A stretch of 64,000 bases of DNA, taken from assembly GCA_014529385.2 (NCBI GenBank), contig CM043969.1, forward strand, positions 22,878,446 through 22,942,445, written 5' to 3'. The notes beneath the pieces were generated by a model, which made no database searches, had not been told where the DNA came from, and saw nothing but the letters and a program-made list of their open reading frames with translations. Every line of letters starts with the position of its first letter. Position 1 is the stretch's first letter. This DNA is from Adiantum capillus-veneris (Eukaryota; Streptophyta; Polypodiopsida; Polypodiales; Pteridaceae). This document shows positions 57,679-64,000 of this stretch, in pieces. The position numbers were made by a program, and so were the translations under genes.

Positions 57679-58591
57679 TGTTTGCAGGTCGCCGCGACGG
57701 ACGTCCATAGCATAGCTCTCAAGCATGAACATAAAATTATCGATACAGGGGAAGCGACTCGGATGAGGCATGGAAACTCACTAAGGTGTCAATCCTAATG
57801 AAGTGAACTCGAAGAGATGCAACTACTAACTCTACAAGCAAATCAATCGCAATAAAGCCAAGTAATCTTCCTATGTCCTTCTACACAGCTCCGCACTCAT
57901 CACGCCCGTTCACCATGCAAATCATATCGGAATCGCACGAAACTTGAAGGGAAGCTACAGGGGACTATCAGGAACATATCCTATCATTGTCACAGCATTC
58001 TAGAGAGGTACAACGATCGCGATCGTTTGTCCCTCAGTACGCAAAAACAGTAAACGAATGATCCTAAAGGGTTGTTTTTAGGTCCCTAAAGCATCTCCTA
58101 GGGTCAAAACAACATAAAATACGCATATAAACACTCAAAACAGCAATTTAAGGCCTAGATGGATGCGTCTGAGACCTTCACCGAATCTTGAATGCTTACA
58201 CTTGAATGGAAGAGCAGAGTAAGAGGAACACAATGCAAGAAACAAAACTGAATTTGGATTAACGTAGCCGCAATGGCGAAGATTACAAGTTTGAACAAGA
58301 AGGAGCTCTCATTCGTACGCTGTCTTCTCAGTTTTTCCTCCAAAAAGATTATCCAAAACTTACAGAAAATGACCTTTATAGATTAGGTCTTTGCAAAAAT
58401 GGCTTGTCCGGCCATAAGCCCCTAATCTTAAAACTGGCTCTCCAATATACAATTGCTCCCAAAAGAATAATCATACATCCTTGACAATTTCCCGGCTTAG
58501 AGATGCTTCTTTACAAAAGAATTTTACAATGGTTTCTCAGGAAATTATGGTCCTTCTAGCCACGGCCGCCTGTTGCCTCTTCCGCCAAACA
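57679..58591 (-). repeat. 3' LTR of family X (minus copy), 913 bp
   Basis: On the minus strand it begins TGTTTGGCGGAAGAGG at 58,591, after the polypurine tract AGGAAGGGGGGAG, and ends GACCTGCAAACA at 57,679. A TATA-like CTATAAAGGTC lies near 58,385. The 16-bp palindrome AACGATCGCGATCGTT is at 58,012-58,027. Confidence 0.85.
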
Positions 58592-58689
58592 CTCCCCCCT
58601 TCCTTATCCTTGCACGCCCTCGTTCATGTTCAGTGCTTTGGCCGTTGATGTGGCTCTAATGAAGCGAGTGTCGCTGAAAAGCTTCTTGT

Positions 58690-61600
58690 TCATAGTACGG
58701 CTTCGAGGGCTTCTTGGTGTTGTCTTAATAGATTTTCTGATAATGTGTGTTGGTATGCCACGTACCTTGCCTTGAGGTCCTTCGCCATGGGATGGAAAAT
58801 CCTTGAATCCATTTCGAAGAATCCTGTGATGAAGGCCTCTTCAAAAGTTTGCAAGTAGTGTGATGGCAGGTACATTAGCCTGGAGTACATGGCCATCAAG
58901 ATATGCCGTGGCGGTGAATCCTGTAGATTCCAGTAGATGCCTCTGTGTCCTTCCAAGAATAGATTCCACGGATGATCGTCGCCTTCAGTGTCTTTAAACA
59001 CCTGGATGTAGGTGATGGCAGGCCAAATCGGGGACATCCCGTAGCAAATTCACTGTTGAGTTCAGTGTGTTGACCATGTACGCCACTGTAGGGGGTTGCT
59101 GCACTGTCAGAACCAGGTAATTTAGCTTGTGCTACCTTGACCCCTTCCATGTTGTGAAATCTTTCCAAGTGCATCGTTGAGGGACAGGGCAGAATGTAGG
59201 ATCTATTTGTATATGTTGAGGCGCGTTGTGGTAATTTGTTAGATCCTGTGGTCTTTTGTCCAGCCACTTCTGCCTCCACTTGGGGTGGTCATCGACAAGC
59301 ACCTGAGCTTATTCCACATTGAGTGCAATGCCCTCGTAACCCCCTTCTTTGTTTCGTGGCAAGGCTGGCCGCATCTTTTTTTTCCACAAATTCGCTTCAT
59401 GGCACAGCAGAGGAAACGGGAGGTATTCGTGGCCAAACCCTTCCACCTGCTCTTCTGGTTGTAAATATTCCAGGGCTGCTGACTCCAGTATCTTCTTTTC
59501 ATAAAGCATATATTCCTTGGCTGGCCCCTCTGGCATGTCCAGACTGCTTTCACTGAGTTCATCTCGTATGTCCAGATCGGGTCCTTCAAATCCCTGCTCC
59601 TGTTGCCCTTGGTGTGAGGTTCCAGGCAAGTCTGTCGCATGGTGTCTAGGCAGCACTTGCGGTTGAGTCTGTGCCTTGTCTGCTTTGATCTGCTGTTGGA
59701 CAAGCACATCTTCTTTTTCCATTAGCAATGTGTCACCGATCTCTCTCTGAATCTGGAGTTCAACGCTTGCTTGAGCGAGTTGCTGCTCCACTTCTTTTAA
59801 TTTTAACTCGTTTGCCGCTGTCTGGGCCACCATTCCTGATACGAGCAGCTATCTTTGAAGCCTTTCTTGCTCTAGCTCAGCTTTTAGCGCTGCTATAGTG
59901 TTTGCTGCTGTGGCATTGTCAGATCTGGAGACCAATGCTCCAACAGGTTCTTGATTAGCCATCAAAGCCGTCAGAGTGCCCTTGACAGTGCTGTAGGAGT
60001 TGCTAAGCCTTTGAAATCTTGCACTTTCGTAGGCAAGCTGCTCTGTTTCTTTCTGGACTCTGGCCGTCAGCTCTTGGCACTCTTTATCTTTGGTAGTCAG
60101 GTCTGTCCTGACGTCCACCAAATCTTTGATCAGAGACTGAGCTTGCTGCCGCTCAAGGTCTCTTTCCTCCGTTGTGCGTTCTAGTTGTGTTCGTAGGCTG
60201 TCTAACTCTTCTTGCCCTGATTCTTGCTTTTGTCGGGCTTCCTGTACCTGCCTTTCTTTTTCAGTCAGCACCACATATTGACACTGGAATTGCCGTTCTA
60301 ACTCTCGCAGTGTTTGCTTGTAATCAAATCCAGTCACTGCTTGGCATGCTTCTTGGTATCCGATGGGTTTTGTAGGTAGTAAAGCTTCCTTTTGCGACGT
60401 TGAAGGGAGAGGAGTTGACTGTTTTTTGTTCGATGGAGAAGGGGGAGGAGGTGGAGATTTGGGTGATGGCGCAGGTGATTTTCTAGGCGAGGGAGGAGGT
60501 GATTTTGGCGAGGGAGGAGGCAGACTCGATTTTTCTCGCACATGTCTCCTTTTGGAAGTTTCCTTGCCTTGTTGCGAAGCAGATGCTTTCGCTTTCCTTT
60601 TCTTTAGAATCCTGATTATTCTTTGGTGGTTGAGATCCGCCGCGCGTTGCGCTTCCAGATTCCTATCTCTCTGGATCTGATTAAGTTGTTCAGCCTGATT
60701 CTGCTCTTCAGCCGCGTCTTTTTCCTTCGTTTGTTCCGTGGACTGTGAGGATATGTCCACTTCAGTAGCCTTTTGTTCTGCTTCCAGTCTTTGCTTCTCA
60801 GCCTGTAGGCGAGTTGCATTTTCTATCCTTTCTTGCCTTTCCCTTTCTAATCTTCGTTTTTGTGCCTGTTGCGTTTCCACTGCTCGAGCCTATCTGTCAG
60901 CCAGCAATTTGGTGCATCTTTCTTCGACTCTTTTCTGGGCTTCCGCATATGCTTTTTGCATGTCCGACTGCGGCATTGCACTTCTCTCTCCTCGTTTTCT
61001 CTCAAGCGGCTTTGTTGAATCTTCCTCCTCACTTTCCTCAAACTCTGAAGGCACTTTATCTTTAGACTCTTACGACTTCCCTTCGTCATCTGTCTCCGTT
61101 TTCTCTTCATCACTAGAACTTTTATTGGTGGCCTTTGCTGAGCGCGATGATGTAGCGCCAGGTGTTGTCCTTAGAGAGTGTGCAACCAGCTTAGCTTTCT
61201 GGATCAAGGCCGTTTGTGAGCTGGCTGCTGGCAAATCCTTGATCATTCCCAAAGCTTGGTATGCTATTCTGGTTAGCATCGGCCCTGCACTCATGTAGGT
61301 TTTGTTTTTTGCTGAGCTTTTCAAATTTGCTTCGATCAGATTATCCAGAATATAAGATCCATAGTCGCAGCGAATGGATCTATTTTCTGTTGTCGCTAGA
61401 GCCATGACTACGGCAATGTGAGGGATTGGCTCTGTGTAGCGAGGAGGCTTTTGAACTCTGAAATGTTGAGATATCAATCTCATCGGCAATTCCATCTCTC
61501 CGTAGATCATGTCAGTGTATTTGTATTTGTTCCCCTTCGCTTTGACGAATTCCTTCTCATTGTCTAGTGACTTTGTCTTTGCTAACAAATTGTGTTGTCC

Positions 61601-62035
61601 TAGGAGGAAATGCAAGGCTTCATTGATGATCTCCTTCGTGATCTTTACTTTAACCTTTGACCCATCTTTGTCTGTGAGCATTGCTTGCCCATCATATTGT
61701 ATTGAGCTCATGAGTTCGTGGGCCCTCATGTAATTTGTTCCCCATGGCTGTAATCTGAAAAATTGTTCCAAGTGTATCGCCCGCAAAGCCTCTATTACTT
61801 CTGGCTTTTGGTGGAGAGTCCATATCTCCCGTGGCATGATAGTTGTCTTTACCAAGTCGCCATCAGCATCCTTAAACTTCGAGATGAAAATGTGGGCAGG
61901 GATTTGAGCCAGTATTTCATCCGAGGTGAGCCTTCTCATTTGTGGCAAGCTCCTCCACTTCATATGGTGCTGCTGTCCACTGCCTGTCTTTCTTTGGGCG
62001 AGGCATTTTGTGTCAGGAGAATCATAAGCTGTCAA
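58690..62035 (-). pseudogene. Family-X long ORF (minus copy)
   Basis: One minus frame runs from about 62,035 to 59,309 with stops near 61,070, 60,888, 59,849 and 59,309, then further frame changes to 58,690. Order of parts: an N-terminal globular region (IFISKFKDADGDLVKTTIMP, YMRAHELMSSIQYDGQAMLT, DMIYGEMELPMRLISQHF), a serine/acid linker, a long charged coiled coil (RRLERERQERIENATRLQAE), a proline-rich tract (PPPSPKSPPPSPRKSPAP), a second coiled coil, and the C-terminal blocks shared with the plus copy. No zinc knuckle, protease, reverse transcriptase or integrase is visible. Flanking LTR and polypurine tract mark it as a retroelement ORF of unknown type. Confidence 0.65.
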
Positions 62036-62189
62036 TATTTTCTTTTCGCAATCAATCGCATTTAGACTTTTTAGTAAAAACAGTTCAAAAGTTAAAACTG
62101 ATCATAACTTGAACAAATATCATCCATTCTTGTCCATATTTCACCAGTGGGACTAGGAAGGCTAGAGCTATGACTGATAAAAATTTGAG

Positions 62190-63360
62190 CCATTTCTGAA
62201 TCTGAGGTACACCTATTGCGATCATAGTACAGAGGCCAAATTTGGATTTGATCATATGAGTGGGTTGCTGATAGTTGGAGGGTCATTTTGGTCCACTCTG
62301 TGTGTCTTTTGGACCACTTTTGAGTTTACAGGTCCCATTTCTGGGTTACAAGGGAGTTTTGGACTAGACTCTGATTTTTTATGAGTTATTGATGTCCAAT
62401 TGGCTTGAAACTTGGATGGTGACTTGAACAAGATGTGTACAAGGGATCTGATAGGTTTTGGTCAAATTCTGGATTTGAGGTACACCGATCGCGATCGTAG
62501 TACTTGCACCCAATTTGGGGGAAACTAGATGGTCATGATCTCCTATGCTTGCCTAGCCCAATGATGATTTATTTTCAAGTTTGGACTTAAAATGAACAAT
62601 TTAGAGCAATTTTTCACTATTTGACCATATTTTACTAAGCCTAACCATATTTGGTTTTCCTGATGAATTTTGGTTGGATCCTTGAGTTAGTTGAAGTTAG
62701 TTCTAGAGCTCCCACTGCTCCCATGATGTTCTGCTACTATCAGCCTACTTCATTGTCTGATTTTGACCTTATCAGGCACTTTATACCCTGTCTTAGGAGG
62801 TTTTCCAGATTTGTGCATTTTTCAGGAATTTCTTGGATATCCATGTGATGTTTCAGCATCCTTAAGTGATCCTCGGCTCCAATTCTAGCTTTGTGTGATC
62901 AGACGAGACTGAAATTACCATATCTGTACTTGTAGGAGATATTGAGATCCATTCGAGGTTTTCTGCAACTGTCCTAACCCTTAATCGGACAAGTGTTCCT
63001 TCCAAACCATCCATCATCATTTTTAAACAGATTTGGGTAGTTGTAGGTCAAATTTTCCCTTTTTGGTTTTGTTTGACAAATTGGGCCCATTCTATGAGCA
63101 AAATTTGTGCATTTTCCTTGAAAATTCAAGAGGGTGTACTTTTAACTGAGTTCCAAGCATGGGCCAACTCAAAAGTTGCAAAACCTGCAAGTGGGTGCAT
63201 CGATCGCGATCGTACCATGGAGGCCAAATTTGGTTTTGACACCAGCAGGTCGTAGGCGAGGTTGAGGGGAGGTGTTTTGCAAAATCTATCCTAGTTTTTG
63301 TCAGGGAGGTACACCGATCGCGATCGGTGTACCATCACCAAATTTGGTTTTGACCACATG
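62190..63360. repeat. Four imperfect 50-bp repeats centred on CGATCGCGATCG
   Basis: Sites lie at about 62,211 (degenerate), 62,486-62,497, 63,201-63,212 and 63,315-63,326. The flanks share GAGGTACAC on the left and CCAAATTTGG on the right. The last is a 26-bp perfect palindrome (63,308-63,333). They lie in the leader upstream of the minus family-X ORF. Confidence 0.85.
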
Positions 63361-64000
63361 GCTTTGTTCCTGACCTTGTGGGGAGCACATTGATGTGTTC
63401 TGTGGCTGAAAAAAGTTCTGTATGGAAGCCTCTAAGGGCCCTCGACCTCTTTGACCCAATCCAACTTTGATTCGATCCTTTCGCCCGTTTGTGCAAAGAT
63501 TCGCGCTTGCATGCATAATAGACTTGATGTTTACGTAATAGGGAACATACCTGTGAAATCTGGTGTGAAATGCTGGCTCCAACCGTCCGTACGGGGCAGA
63601 AACGTGGCAGCTCTCTCTAGGTCAAAAAAGCTCTCTCCTTCTCTCTCAAAAGGTGACAATCAACAATGAGCGAGAATTTGGCCTACCTGATCTATATCTT
63701 CCCGAGATTTTCATAACACAGGGTTGATTTTTCTCACCATTGATCCTGATTTAATCTGCATACCACTTGTGGGTCGAACCATTCATCATTCCAGCGTCGT
63801 ATGACCGTTTGATGCGATTTTGACGAAATGTAGTCATGATCATTGAGGCCGAAATTTGACATCTTCAGATTAGCTTGATATCTTCCATGCTTGATAATTT
63901 TATCATGATACTTCGACGTTTGCTTTCAGAACTTGATTTCGACACTTGTGATCGAGATTTTTTTTGAATTTTAGATGTTTTATTAACGAAAATCAAACAC
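63361..64000. other. Family-X leader, remainder
   Basis: No gene was recognised. It is presumably the leader leading to a 5' LTR beyond the right edge. Confidence 0.4.

Noticed and set aside
1-64000. tRNA, rRNA or other structured RNA genes
   Set aside because: No cloverleaf with box A/B motifs or conserved rRNA segment was recognised; only primer-binding sites complementary to tRNA ends were seen.

Overview
The window is nuclear DNA of a repeat-rich eukaryote, almost certainly a land plant. The evidence is nested Ty1/copia and Ty3/gypsy LTR retrotransposons with tRNA-iMet-type primer sites, a Tat-type gypsy element with a second RNase H, GT-AG introns, and long CA/GA/poly-C microsatellites. 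No conserved single-copy host gene was recognised, so the species cannot be named. Most reading frames carry stops or frameshifts.

Layout. 1-6.5 kb holds two decayed minus-strand copia elements and a stray gypsy-family LTR. 6,493-11,998 is a complete LTR element flanked by GCGCC duplications, with no recognisable protein. 12.0-13.6 kb is unassigned. 13.6-19.7 kb is a 5'-truncated gypsy element (A). A hairpin MITE sits inside it, and a TTAA-flanked element sits inside the MITE. 20,084-20,996 is a 913-bp LTR whose inverted partner lies at 57,679-58,591. 20,997-31,696 is the most unusual part (next paragraph). 31.96-33.12 kb and 41.81-42.42 kb are two halves of an unrecognised coding sequence split by a complete gypsy element (B, 33,122-41,809, TSD TATCC). 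43.3-55.2 kb is a copy of a long-ORF LTR element ('family X') split by a complete Tat-like gypsy element (G, 43,821-53,462). 55.3-57.7 kb is an LTR followed by simple repeats. 57.7-64 kb is a second family-X copy on the minus strand with a leader rich in palindromes.

The 21.0-31.7 kb locus looks like a large gene-carrying DNA element. It has (i) a plus-strand transposase-like gene with GD, CxxC and QGMEK-type motifs; (ii) a minus-strand gene of unknown function; (iii) a small broken minus-strand gene; (iv) a plus-strand gene encoding a divergent histone-H3-like domain, an acidic linker, a Ulp1-like cysteine-protease domain and an RG-rich tail; and (v) a minus-strand gene that splices in silico to an open 389-residue protein. 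Nearly all inferred introns are 73-86 bp. A family of long inverted repeats with the core GGTCAxTACCAAGCGA lies upstream of, between and inside these genes. The H3-Ulp1 gene with its hairpin family is the best candidate here for an undescribed system. Its assignments come from reading motifs and splice sites only, and most of its genes are decayed in this copy.
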